DNA from: Heterobasidion occidentale
Taxonomy: Eukaryota > Basidiomycota > Agaricomycetes > Russulales > Bondarzewiaceae
DNA: 29,978 nucleotides
NCBI GenBank assembly: GCA_039111635.1
Contig: JBCAQO010000112.1
Coordinates: 1-29,978 of the forward strand
Direction: 5' to 3'
The position numbers were made by a program, and so were the translations under genes. Shown here in pieces: positions 18,851 through 29,784 of the stretch (position 1 is the stretch's first letter; every line of letters starts with the position of its first letter). Under the pieces are notes generated by a model. The model had not been told where the DNA came from, did no database searches, and was given only the letters and a program-made list of their open reading frames with translations.

Positions 18851-18920
18851 GGGCGAACGGTCTAGTCAAGGTGATGTCGAGGTGTCCACGGGGTTTGATG
18901 TTCGATTCCCGGTCTTTGCT
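18851..18920 (+). other. tRNA-like segment with pol III A- and B-box matches
   Basis: TAGTCAAGGTG (18863-18873) resembles an A box, and GTTCGATTCCC (18900-18910) closely matches a B box (GGTTCGANTCC). They are 26 nt apart, as in a tRNA gene. However, the 5' and 3' ends do not form a 7-bp acceptor stem and no clean anticodon arm is seen. It may be a tRNA relic or a tRNA-derived SINE head. Confidence 0.35.
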
Positions 18921-19195
18921 GTATTTTGTAGCAGCTAGCAATCATTACTAATCACTCAGACACATCCGAGCTCGGATATATCCGAGGTGGCTGCCTCTGT
19001 TGGGATTCCAAATTGTCGGAGATTTCCGATTACACACCTGGGACACTTTGACCGCCATAGCCACTGCAGTGACTAGTGACTCGGCGAGCCTCAGGCTACC
19101 AGCATCCTCATCATCCCCGTATCTCCATCTGCCGAATCCCAAACTCCTTTCAAGATTGCACTAGATTTGCTAGTAGTATAACCACTCTCCGTCCG

Positions 19196-19256
19196 CTTGC
19201 TCATTGCAGGTGACTGGATTTTGAGTGCACCGTCATCCTTCCTTGCTCATTGCAGG
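19196..19256 (+). promoter_or_regulatory. paired CTTGCTCATTGCAGG motif upstream of the 19376 gene
   Basis: Exact copies at 19196-19210 and 19242-19256, 46 bp apart start to start. They face the gene that starts 120 bp further on. Flanking and intervening sequences differ from those of the two other pairs. Confidence 0.5.
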
Positions 19257-19375
19257 GTCGTTGGACATCAAGTCGAGTCCTACGTTATTATTGCTCATAC
19301 TACTAGGTCAGTTCGCATCGCCGTGTTTTTCTTGTTCCTCCATTGGTTTACTGTCTCATTGGGCACGTTGCAGCC

Positions 19376-22178
19376 ATGGCCGCCGTTACTTGTTGGCAAG
19401 CACGGCCGCTTGAAAACCTTCGCGAAATTCTCGATTCTCGTCGATCCCTACTGCACGGCGAGCAGGTTGACGCCCTAGATTGTCTCTGCGTTGCTCCATT
19501 CCGCAATCACGATGAATTATGGATCTCCACACCAAACATGGACTTTGTTCCGGAGGTCCCTGTGCACCCCGACGACACACCCTTCAGATATTTCGGAGAC
19601 GGCATGCTTGGTGCATTTGAACATCTGAAGTGGCCACAAGCTTTCGACCCAGTGGAGCCCCATTCCTATGCTGCGCCCATGAACCCGAGACTGAAGGAAC
19701 TCCAGAAGGTCGACGATCATCATGGCTTACGAGCACCGGACTTTCCAGTGGACGACAAAGAAGGCGGCCTTCCTCAATTCGAAGATCCGGATGCTGCGTG
19801 GTTTTCCTTCAAAGGAACGGACTTTCGTATCTGCGAGGAGCTGCCGCGCGCTTCAGTAGGAATCTTGTATGAGACAGTGCTCTCCGCCTGCCAGCGATGT
19901 TGGAAGTGCGTAGGATAGGAGACGAAATTGGGGCTCAAGAGTTTCCCGAAGGCACTCCGGCTGCTGTAGTCAATGCACACACGTCCAGCTACATGTACCA
20001 GAGACATCGATCTGAGGCCCTTTATCGTGCCTACGGTTCACTCTCGCAGATTCCAATGCCTTTCTCCGACACCGTCTTATGGTTTCGTGAGTTTCAGCGT
20101 ATCTGCTTGAATTACGCGCCTGGATTATCTATATGCTGGTAGTGAAACCTCGTATGGAGGATCTACGTTCGATTGCCCTCAACTGTCTTCTCTTCGCGGT
20201 GTCATACCTCAAGGTTGTCAATGCTTCGAGAGTTGTTCGATTGGGAATCACGGTTTGGTACATCCGGAGGCGCACCACTCTTACAACCCGCACACTTATC
20301 ATCTCCGTCAAGACAGTCATCAGAACCGGCATCTCCTTCAGCTCATCACAGATTTTTGAATATGCCAACCATCGCACCAAGGCCCCTCTCTGGGTGGAGG
20401 CGTCACACGGTGAACCGTTACGCGGCACCATTCAAGACAGGCTGCGAAAGTTTAGCTTGACCAGTCGACCAATTCTACTACCGCTGGAGATCTATTCTCC
20501 TGCAACGGTTGGGGAAATCGAGCGGCAAAATCCGCCTGTGTGTCGGAATCATGCTATGTCAGGGCCGGATATTTCGCATGTCATAGTCGATGAAATCCCG
20601 ACCGAGCGTGACGTCAATAGCGACGAGCGGCAGACCGCGATGATCAGCGCTTTCACTGGTAATGTTTATGGTAAGACTCGATTGACTAGGTCAGGCTTGT
20701 GTAACTGATGCACAATTTGTTTAAATAGCCGCTAAGCTTGTACGAGATGGTCCTCGTTTCATCGATGACCCCGCTTGCACCATGTTTGAGACCACCACAT
20801 CCGACTTTGTTGTGCTCGCGTCGGCCTATTCATCTAATGATCAGTGGCGTAGAAGTCTGTTGTCGAGGTCTCGCTCATCTGACAAGCGTGGTAAGTTCCC
20901 TGCGTTGCGCCTCTATGGTTTCATTGTCACGCAACACACACAGAACATCGCCCACCATCGCCCGACGTGAAGAATGCTCCCAAGGTCCCAGATGTCCAAT
21001 CAAACGCAAGTCATTCGCAAATTTCGAGTCCTCCGAAGACACTGGCGCCTCATAAGCAGCGTAGTAACAGCCATCGATGTCATGGTCCTTCTCCTAAAAC
21101 AGGTCTCCGGGTTGTGCACCCCACTTGGCTTCCCCCACTCGCCCCGGGTTGGATAAGCGTCTTCGAAGAGACCATGGATTTGGACGATGATCCAAATATG
21201 GCCCTTCAGTATCCTCTCCCCCCCATTCATCTGTTCTTTGCGGACAAAGGAGCCGTTTTTGGGCATAGAGTTCACAACTGGCTACGCATTCGCATGTGGT
21301 GTCTGCTGGAGGTTCTATGCCCTTCTAACCACTGTATGGTCCTGATGACGACCAGCCAATGGAGGATTGCATTAGAGGGGAGATATTACCTGCCAGACAA
21401 CATGGTCAATTGTACCGTGAAGCCTCAATCCTCTTCACACGACATGGCTCGCTTACCACCATGGCCTCGCAAGACTAAAAAGGCTCGCTTGGAACCGCAA
21501 GTCGCGTCCAATGTCACCAGCGCTTCGTCGGTCGAGGTGCGCAAACGTAAGAAGGCCTTGGACAGACGTGTTGCAGATCGGGTCGACATAGGTGTCCGAT
21601 TCCTGGTGCACGCCGGATTCGCACCATACGATGACACTACATCTCCGCAATGGGGCAGAACCTTCGTCACTAGCAAGATGGCTCATGAGGATAAGGACCT
21701 CTGGGCTGAAGTAGTATGGGAGCTTTCGGTAGCTAATTTTCGTCTTGAACTCCTACAATTGGACAGGAAGGTTGTCATGGGTGTTTACTGTTACGAGGAC
21801 AAACGGTATGCCGCCCAACGCGAAGGAAAAATCTGCCACATATGGGCCACGGGGGGTCTCAGCGTAGACTGGGAGCGTGAGAGTCGGTGGGTGGACCGAC
21901 TTGTGATTGAAGATTGGGAGGCCAGGCGTGGTGCTGTGAAGGTAATGGCTGAAGTCCTCTGTGGATGGCCCGGCGGAAGTAAGCTTATGTGGCACAAGGA
22001 TTACGATTCTAATTTCAAAGCTTTCACAGACTTCGAGCATGCGGTGTTTCTCTTTTATACTGTCACGTTTCACAAGCATTGTGGGAGACTCCCTATTATG
22101 CCTTTATCGCAGCCCAAATCCCTCGTCGTCACGTACATTCATGATTTCGCATGTTTTTTTTGCCCTCTCACGCAATAG
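19376..22178 (+). CDS. large hypothetical protein of an Agaricomycete-expanded family, probably frameshifted
   Basis: Probable exons: 19376-19905, 19989 to about 20675 (with a frame change near 20108), 20729-20890 and 20944-22178. Introns at 19906, about 20676 (GTAAGA/ATAG) and 20891 (GTAAGT/ACAG). Recognisable blocks: PMPFSDTVLWFREFQR, then one frame over AWIIYMLVVKPRMEDL, VVRLGITVWYIRRRTTLTTR, FGHRVHNWLRIRMWCLLEVL and WELSVANFRLELLQLDRK. These match a type of hypothetical protein I recall from Agaricomycetes (FQRxxLxLxA..Y..PRM, LGIPVWYIRP, ELxxLNFRxELLxLD). No biochemical function is known to me. At 20108 either one base is missing or a GTGAGT...GTAG intron (20087-20142) removes the junction. 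The 3' end after about 22060 is uncertain. Confidence 0.65.
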
Positions 22179-22411
22179 GTTCATGTCGCAAGTCTGATGC
22201 CATTCAGAATGATATACATGTATCAAACAACGCCGTGTCTCGGATCGTGAAAATGCCGTCTCTCGTATTCGAAGTACCTTTCAACCGTTCTTTTCGATCT
22301 ACGAATGGTGACTAAACGGCGCTAATTAGAATGCGGAAGAAACCTACAAGCGCTCTCGGACTACCCCAGAAGCCTGACCTTCTGCATTTCAACACTCAAA
22401 ACTGGCCGTCT
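22179..22411. other. short convergent intergenic region
   Basis: Between the stops of the 19376 gene (plus) and the deaminase gene (minus). Nothing further is seen. Confidence 0.5.
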
Positions 22412-24762
22412 TCAGTTTATCCATAGAGCACGGTCTACAGACACGTTGTGACGATCGATCTCTCGCTTCGCCTTCAAGACCTCAAGGCTCTTGCGTTCAC
22501 TGTCCGTCTGATAACCTTCGGTTTGAGCGGAATCGGTCCGCGAATGTCGCGGCTTCGGCTTGAGTAATACATCGAGTAAGTCCAGCAATATGGCCTTGAA
22601 ATGGATCTCTGCCCTCGTGTGTATATCCTCACGAAGCTCACGTGGCAGCGCGCAGGGGAACATGAAATTGTGATTCGGTTTCGCCAGCCACTTGCGCGCG
22701 CCTAATTCGGAATTCACGAAATGGCAGACAGGGCATGCGAGTTTAGACGTGCCGACGTAGCAGGGGTCTATGTCGCTCTGTAAATCTCCATGTCAATATT
22801 GGCATTGGAAGGTGTAGGGGGTGAAAACTTTCCGGATTAACACCATGTGCAGCAAGCAACATGCTCCCATTGTCCAGGTTCTTCCCGTCCAGGACGCTAG
22901 CCAAGAGACACTCGCAATGGATACTCCCTTGGAACATGGGAGTCGGCGATAGTAAATTCTTGCAGTGGCGGCTAATTGAGCTCCCCGCCTTCTCGGCGTC
23001 CCTCGTCATCAATAATTTGAGTTCGTCGATCACTGTCTTCGTGCGAGCAGTCTCGTCGTTCTCGCTCAATACCTCCTTCACCACCTCTTCCCAGGGTGCC
23101 ATGTCTGTCCCAGGATGTTCGGCAGAAATGACAGTGTAAGTGATGTTCCGAAGATACTGTGCCGAACCCACGAGACCGTGAACAGCGAATGGTATCACAA
23201 CCTGTCGACGCAGCCACTGCTTGTATGCGTCAATCGGTGTCGAGCCCACAGTGACGAACATATCTGTATCATCGTCGTCCACCACTGCTTGTTCCTCCCA
23301 CGTATTTGGCTGGCCCTGGGACTCTCTAGATGGTGTGGTATACTTGGGTTCTGTACCTGCGAAGGGATGGTCGAATATATCGGGAATGGCGAGAGTCAGG
23401 TAGTCTGCGAAAGCGTTGGAATATGCAAATGCTTCCAAAAGAGTGACATAAAGCCAGGTCTTGTTCATCATCGCGCCGAAATTGTCTGGCTGGGCTTTGG
23501 AAATCTCGTCCAAACAGGTCTGATAGCCTTTCAGAGCCAAGCACAAGGTATGATGGAAGGCCACGCATGTCTCCTTGACAAAAAGAACGTCATTGTTCTG
23601 CGCTCGGGTTTTCAACTCGAGTCCTCCGTGCTCCACGCCGAAAAGGTCGATGCCCCACCAACGTGCTATGAGCTCTCCAGAAAGGACTTGGTCCCGTTCT
23701 TTGCGTAATGTAGACTTCTTCTTGAATAGTTCAGGCAATCTGTCAGGTTCGGCATTCAAGATCTTGCTGAGGAAGGCGGTAGACATCGTACACCTGAGTC
23801 GAGAGCGCATCTTGCGGTAGCCACGAGAAACGACGTGAACGCCCAGGCTGTAAGGTGTGGTGTCCTCTTTCTTGAGTAACTCGATCACCTCCGAGACGTG
23901 CTCATCAAACTTCATGCTTTATGAACTATGTCAGAAAGGTTATCATTCGATAGAAAGTTCGCACTCACTTCTTTTGTTCATTTAACATGGCCTTTGTAAA
24001 TGGCACGACATCCTGTCCCCGATCCTCCTCATTCGTCTCCGATTTACCCTTCATTGCTACTGACCGATTCATCTTCCCTCTCGACGGCTCTGTCGCCCCC
24101 GTCCTCGCCTCTGAGCTTATGCTCCTTGTGGTCATCGCCTCATCTGTCGCAGCAGTTGTCCTCGTCCTCACTTGAGACTCTGTCTCCAATCTCACTCTCT
24201 TCTCCACTTTCGCTTGAACCTCCGATTTCAGAACTTTCTTTCCCTTCTCCGCGCCCGTCCCCGTCGTCTTCGTCTTTGCTGCGAGATCGGTCTTCCCTCT
24301 CGCCTCATTGGGGTGTGTCGGATTGGTGGTAATGATGCAGTTATGCATTACTTGGTCTTCCGCGCATTCTATGGAAGCGTCTATGTCGCGTTGATGTGAG
24401 ACCGAGACGACGAGGCTGACGTTAGCGCCCCTCTGCATACCTGCCGCCACAGCCACCACTTCGCGGTCTCTGACAAGCAGTGTAGCAAGCTGATCGAGCA
24501 ATCGGTGCTGTGACTGGGGCCTTTCGACGACTTGTCTCTTGTCTTTGTAGACCGTCTGCGTCTGGGATAGCGAATTATTTTGTCCTCGAAGATAAAGGAT
24601 AACCATGATCAAGGTGGTGATGGTTTTGAACTTGTTGATCTTGTTGACCAGGGACTCGGACGCGTTCATGATTTCGACGATAGTAAAGGCGGGGAATGGG
24701 AACTGAAGCTCGGAGACAGGACGTAGTAAGCAAAGGTAGCAGTGAATGTGGGGTGACGCCAT
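22412..24762 (-). CDS. OTT_1508-like deaminase family protein
   Basis: Minus-strand exons 24762-23969, 23916-22842 and 22777-22412 give 744 residues. Introns: 23917-23968 (GTGAGT/AAAG) and 22778-22841 (GTTAAT/ACAG). The second donor is weak; another at 22860 also restores frame. The zinc-dependent deaminase signature is visible: HCE at about residues 598-600 (SIHCECLLASVL) and CPVC at about 638-641 (YVGTSKLACPVC), the HxE...CxxC pattern of fungal OTT_1508-like deaminases in the cytidine deaminase-like fold. The substrate is unknown; nucleic-acid or nucleotide deamination is family inference. Residues ~120-265 are charged, Lys/Glu/Thr-rich and probably disordered. The start ATG at 24762 is the first in frame; the frame opens further only with GTG. 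It is head-to-head with the transposase gene. Confidence 0.8.
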
Positions 24763-25146
24763 ATTGACCTTCACTTACTAATATATACGTCGATTGCATC
24801 CGGAAGAGACGCGGAAGATTGATCAGGGACTATCCTGGACTATCTCGGTCAATCGCCAGTGTTCAGACAGACTCAGCAGTGCCTCAGCATCGCTTTCTCT
24901 TGATTTTAAAAATACGAAAAAATGACAGGTTGTATTCCAAGAAGCTAAGATAGGTACTGTATGTGCAACAATTGGTGGGTAGAAACACTAAAATGAGCCT
25001 GGCCGCTACAAAGAAATCGGTTGCAACTCCGATGGAGCTCGTGCCGGCAGAATCCGTCACACGTGACGGCTACAACTCCCCTTTCCAACTCTTCACCCAT
25101 CGCTGGCCCATCTTTGCTTCATTTAACTGTATACTCCCCAAGGATG

Positions 25147-25174
25147 GCACCTCTTCCATGGCACCTCTTCCATG
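25147..25174. repeat. 14-bp tandem repeat
   Basis: GCACCTCTTCCATG is repeated twice head to tail, directly upstream of the paired 15-bp motif. Confidence 0.8.
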
Positions 25175-25190
25175 TCATCTCCGAACGGCG

Positions 25191-25247
25191 CTTGCTCATT
25201 GCAGGCATTGTTTGGTCATCAGCAGCTGGCTCCTTGCTCATTGCAGG
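25191..25247 (+). promoter_or_regulatory. paired CTTGCTCATTGCAGG motif upstream of the transposase gene
   Basis: Exact copies at 25191-25205 and 25233-25247, 42 bp apart start to start, facing the transposase start at 25576. The third instance of the pair in the window. Confidence 0.5.
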
Positions 25248-25493
25248 GTGTTAGACTGTCTCTGTCTCAACGGCGTTTGGAGCCTCTCCAGGCACTCATC
25301 GGTGGTTCGGATGTTAGAGGGTTTTGTGGTACAAGACGGTTGACCGTAAAAATGTGATGAGCACTTTCTGGTCTTGGGTTTCTGAGTAGTCTTCTCCTCA
25401 TAGAAGCTATTCTACTTCACTACAGCGCATAACGATTTGAGATCCGATCGGCAAAACACATCTTAGCGAGCGAGCGAGTCATGTCTTTCTACA

Positions 25494-25499
25494 TATAAG
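25494..25499 (+). promoter_or_regulatory. TATA box of the transposase gene
   Basis: TATAAG within CTACATATAAGC, 77 bp before the chosen ATG at 25576, a plausible fungal TATA position. Confidence 0.5.
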
Positions 25500-25575
25500 C
25501 TGACAGACCATCGCTTGCGCTGAAAGTCCCCACCCGCGCTTGTATCATTCGACCTCCTCTGGCCACACGATTTTC

Positions 25576-28500
25576 ATGGAATTGCCGCCGGCTTTCAGCG
25601 AGTCTTGTGTTTGCGGAAGGTCATTCTCGCTGCCATCGGCGCTCACTTACCACAGGCGCACATGTCAGAAAACCAAGAAAAGGTTTTCTGAGGCGCTAGC
25701 AAAAGCCAAAGAAGTGTGGGCTGCGAAGAAACGTCGTCGAACGGATGCTGATGGATCCAGAGCAGTTTTGGAGACAGCACCGTTGGTCGCGGAGGTCTTG
25801 GAGCCAGCATTGTCGATCGCAGAGGTCCCTACACCAGCTGTACAACAGGTGAGTTTACATCTCAAAGTTTCGCCCTCATCTGTATCTTAAGGTTTTCAGT
25901 CTATTCCACAGTCGTCCTCCGCAAATCAAGATGACCCAAACCTTTCTCTGGCAGAACGCAGGCCTCGTAGAGCAAATACCAGGCTTCCTAAACGTTATCG
26001 TGACATGTTGCCTCAGCCCCCGGCAGCTTTACCCGTTCAGTTGCAGTCGCTATCAGAGCCATCTTCTTCCGCATCTATAACTCCGATGCAGTCGCCTCCC
26101 ACCGTAGCCCTCTCTTCCGATCCACCTCAGGTGATTCAAAAGTCTTTGCGACAGATCTTGAAGTCTCCCCGAAACATTTTTGGGTTGTTTCGTCAGTATC
26201 ATGCCACTGACTTTCCAGCACACGATCCCGAACGAGTCGCTGAAAAGCCTGCTTTGTCAACGCAGGATGACTCGAATGCCCTCCCTGAGTCTTCTTCTGC
26301 GCCGTCATTCTATCCTTATCCCAATCGCTCGTCATTTCTTCTCGGTGAATGGTACTGGAACGATGGAGTACGAAAATCTCAATCGAGTTTCAAAAATCTC
26401 ATCGACATCGTCGGCAGTACCGATTTTCGCCCGGAGGACGTCAGAAAAACGCCATGGAGCAGTATTGATCGCAAGCTGGCTGGTCAGGATGAGGATAATT
26501 GGGAGGACGAACAAGAGGAGGATGGGTGGATACACGACACCGTCAAGATATCTATCCCGTTCCACAAGAAATGTCTTCAACCAGGGGCGCAGGATTATGT
26601 CGTCACAAGTTTCCATCATCGACGGTTAGTGTCTGTGATTAAGGAAAAGATCACCAACCCGACAACCTTTCCCCACTTACATCTCGAGCCATATAAACTG
26701 CTATGCCAACCTGGTAGTGCTCCAGAGGCAGTACAAGTCCACGGAGAAGCCTATACATCAGAGGCTTTTTTGGATGCACACAACGCTCTGCAGGAAAGTC
26801 CAGGAGAACCAGGGTGTAGCCTTGAAAGAGTTGTCGCCGCGCTGATGTTTGCATCAGACGGCACTCATCTTTCGACCTTCGGCGATGCCAAACTGTGGCC
26901 TGCCTATCTTGCACTTGGCAATGAATCGAAGTATCGCCGGTGTAAACCATCTTGTCGTTCCTTCACTCATATAGCTTACTTCGAAAAGGTAAATCGCTTC
27001 CATTCTACAGACGAACGACACTGACGAAACGAAATAGCTCCCGGACGCTTTCAAGGATTTTGCTGCCGAAAGAATTGGAGGAAAGGGACCCAACAGCGCT
27101 TTCATGGCCCATTGTCAGCGCGATATGTTACAGGCCCAATGGAGGCTACTCCTTGACGACGAATTTCTGCATGCCTATGCGCACGGCATTGTCATTGAGT
27201 GTTGTGATGGAGTCAAACGACGGTTCTATCCTCGAATATTCACTTACTCTGCTGACTATCCTGAAAAGTCTGTTTTTCCCCTTTTTGATATCACGGAGTA
27301 CCCCATCACTCAATCATGTGTCCCAGGATCATTCTCGCCAGCATACGAAATCTCGGTGGTTGTCCTTGCCCACGTTGCCTGATTCCTCTATCCCGGGTGC
27401 ATAACATCGGTATGCCTCAGGATATGGCACAACGGGTGTCACTGGCTCGCGTGGATGACCAACACCGTCGGGTTGTTGTGTCGCTTGCTCGGGAAATAAT
27501 CTATCACAAAAATTTTGCAGTAAACAGTTCTGCCGTAGAAAAGCTGTTGAAGCCAGAATCTTTGGTCCCAACAACAGTAAGTTTCTCGCTCTATGGCGTG
27601 AACATCCAAGTAAGCTAAACATTCATCTAGAATGCATTCTCGGAAAGACTGGCACCGCTTGGTTTCAACATGTTTGACATGTTTGTTGTCGATCTCTTGC
27701 ACGAAATTGAGCTTGGCGTGTGGAAGTCATTGTTTATACACCTTCTCCGCATCCTCGATTGCGAGGACGAAGGGCTAAAGCACATCTTAGACCGAAGGTA
27801 TGCAGAGTCTTGTCGTCAACGACCAGGTGGCTCAATCTTCTGTCAGGTACCGACAGGTACCTTCGTTCGGTAGAGATGCGATCAAACGTATATCTAGAAA
27901 TGCTTCCGAATTGAAGAGGATGGCTGCCCGAGACTATGAAGACCTTCTACAGGTAGGATCAGTTCTCCTTGACTGGTGTTTTCGTTCTGAGATCTGCTGC
28001 AGTGTTCAATCCCCGTCTTCGAAGGACTCCTGCCTGAACCGCACAATCACCAGATCTTGCAGCTCTTGTTTGTACTGACTCACTGGCATGGACTGGCAAA
28101 ACTTCGAATGCACACCGATCACACCCTTTCCCTTTTAGCTACGCTGACCGCTGTTTTGGGAGAGCGTCTTCGAGAATTTGTCGACAACACATGCTCTGCT
28201 TTCAATACTCGGGAGCTCGCAAAAGAGAGCGCTGCTCGACAACGACGCCAGCAAAATAAAATGGCCAAACTTCCTCGTCCTGCATCTGTGCTCGCAAGCA
28301 GTTCAGCGGATACAGCCAGAAAGCCCAAGTCATTCAATTTGGAAACTTACAAGATTCACTCTCTTGGTGACTATGTTCGATCTATTATAGCATTTGGGAC
28401 AACAGATTCATATTCTTCTCAATCGGTCCGTGCCTGTTTTTCTCTGTGTGCTTCCTGCGAATATTGACACATTCACAGGGTGAACGTGAACATCTTAGAC

Positions 28501-29784
28501 CCAAAGGTAGTTTCTTGCGTACAAGCGGCAAAAATTATACAAAGCAACTCACACAGATCGAACGACGTGAGACTCGCATCCGCCAGCTTTCCTATAAACA
28601 CGGCAAACAAGAGTCCGTCTCGAAGGATTTGAAACAGCGGTATCATATTGGCGAAACGGAAAAGTGCCCTGTGGTTCTTCCTCTCTTTTTACAGCGAAAT
28701 TCAGGAGATCCCGCCATCAAAGTACGTTGATCATTTTCTCATGTGAAACTATCAGACACTTATGATCTTCAGGAATTCTTGTCCAAGCTCAGGGCTCATC
28801 TTCTTCCGCGCATACAAACTGTGTTACAGGTCGAAGCCGCTACGCTTCCTGAGTATTTGAGGACTGAAATTCCAGTCCGGGACCCTACAAAGCGGGACGA
28901 CTGCGATCTCATCTTCTTCAAGCACGACAAGCTCTATTTGCACAAGTTAGCGCGTTTCAATTACACGACTTACGATGTTCAACGAGGACAGGACAACATT
29001 CATCCAGGTCACTCTCGCAGCAATGTCATGGTGTTGGCTAACGTGGATTCCGATGCAACAAGTCATCATTTTTGGTATGCGCAAGTCCTTGGAATTTACC
29101 ATGCAAATGTTATCTACACCGGCTCCGGCATGTTGGATTACTGCCCTCGTCGTATGGACTTCTTGTGGGTCAGATGGTATGAGACCATGCCTGCGACGGA
29201 CGATGGTTGGGACACTTGCGAATTAGATTGTCTCCGCTTTCCCCCTTTGAACAGGGAGGATTCCTTTGGATTTTTAGACCCAGTAGACGTTCTCCGGGAA
29301 TGTCACATTATCCCAGCGTTCGCAAAAGGTCCTCGGCATGCAGATGGGATGGGTCTCTCCCGATGTGCCAAGGACGGACAGGACTGGAAGGCTTACTATG
29401 TGAATCGGTGAGTGAACATCGTACTCGGCATATGAAAGCCCGACTCACGGTCTCGCGTCTAGGTTTGCTGATCGTGATATTCTGATGCGTTATCACTGGG
29501 GTATGGGCATTGGGCACATTCATGCCCACGAACGATCAACTCCTGTCATTCCTTCTGGACGACAAGGGCCCTTGGAATTTCTTGAGGAACCAGAGCCCAC
29601 GACACGGGTGCCCGATCTTCAGGATACGGATATGGAGGAGAGAGAAGACCCAGAGCTGGCCTTGGAAGATCGTGAGGCAGAGGGATGGGAGGATGTGTCA
29701 GATTCAGAGGAATCCATGGAAGATCCGGAAAGTGTAGATGAGGACACAACGATGTTTGATGCCGAGGACATGGTGTTTTCATAA
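25576..29784 (+). CDS. Plavaka-family transposase, apparently intact
   Basis: DNA transposase of the Plavaka group of basidiomycete cut-and-paste elements (RNase H-like fold). Ten exons: 25576-25848, 25900-26988, 27038-27267, 27327-27576, 27631-27797, 27847-27952, 28003-28425, 28479-28721, 28773-29407, 29463-29784; all junctions are in frame, 1245 residues, no internal stop. N-terminal zinc finger CVCGRSFSLPSALTYHRRTC (residues 11-30), then a basic stretch and a Ser/Pro linker. Typical blocks follow: FLLGEWYWNDGVRKSQ, QDYVVTSFHHRRLVSVIKEK, LMFASDGTHLSTFGDAKLWP, RRFYPRIFTYSADYPEK, IRNLGGCPCPRCLIP, MFVVDLLHEIELGVWK, THWHGLAKLRMHTD, YTTYDVQRG, YHANVIYTG, MDFLWVRWYE, ILMRYHWGMGIGHIHAH. The Asp of FASDGTHL and of VVDLLHE are candidate catalytic acids (inference). 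The C-terminal ~60 residues are acidic. The ATG at 25576 is the first in frame. Confidence 0.93.
25576..29784 (+). mobile_element. core of a Plavaka DNA transposon (ends not delimited)
   Basis: The transposase gene marks a DNA transposon. Terminal repeats and target-site duplications could not be found by eye. GAGCGAGTCA occurs on both sides (about 25475 and 29966) but in direct orientation, so it does not define terminal inverted repeats. The true element is larger than the span given, and the right end may lie outside the window. Confidence 0.6.

Larger units (their letters stand above)
18780..19375. other. upstream region of the 19376 gene
   Basis: Holds the tRNA-like segment, a 14-bp perfect palindrome ATCCGAGCTCGGAT (about 18964-18977) with further TCCGA/TCGGA words nearby, and the paired 15-bp motif. 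No gene is supported. Confidence 0.5.
24763..25575. other. divergent upstream region between deaminase and transposase genes
   Basis: About 810 bp. It contains an AT-rich TAATATATAC just before the deaminase start, an AT-rich patch near 24905-24930, a tandem 14-bp repeat, the paired 15-bp motif and a TATA-like box facing the transposase. An open frame at 24963-25343 overlaps these elements and has no supporting homology or splice sites. No terminal inverted repeat of the transposon was found by eye. Confidence 0.45.

Noticed and set aside
23115..23708. 197-residue plus-strand open frame
   Set aside because: Antisense shadow of the second exon of the deaminase gene.
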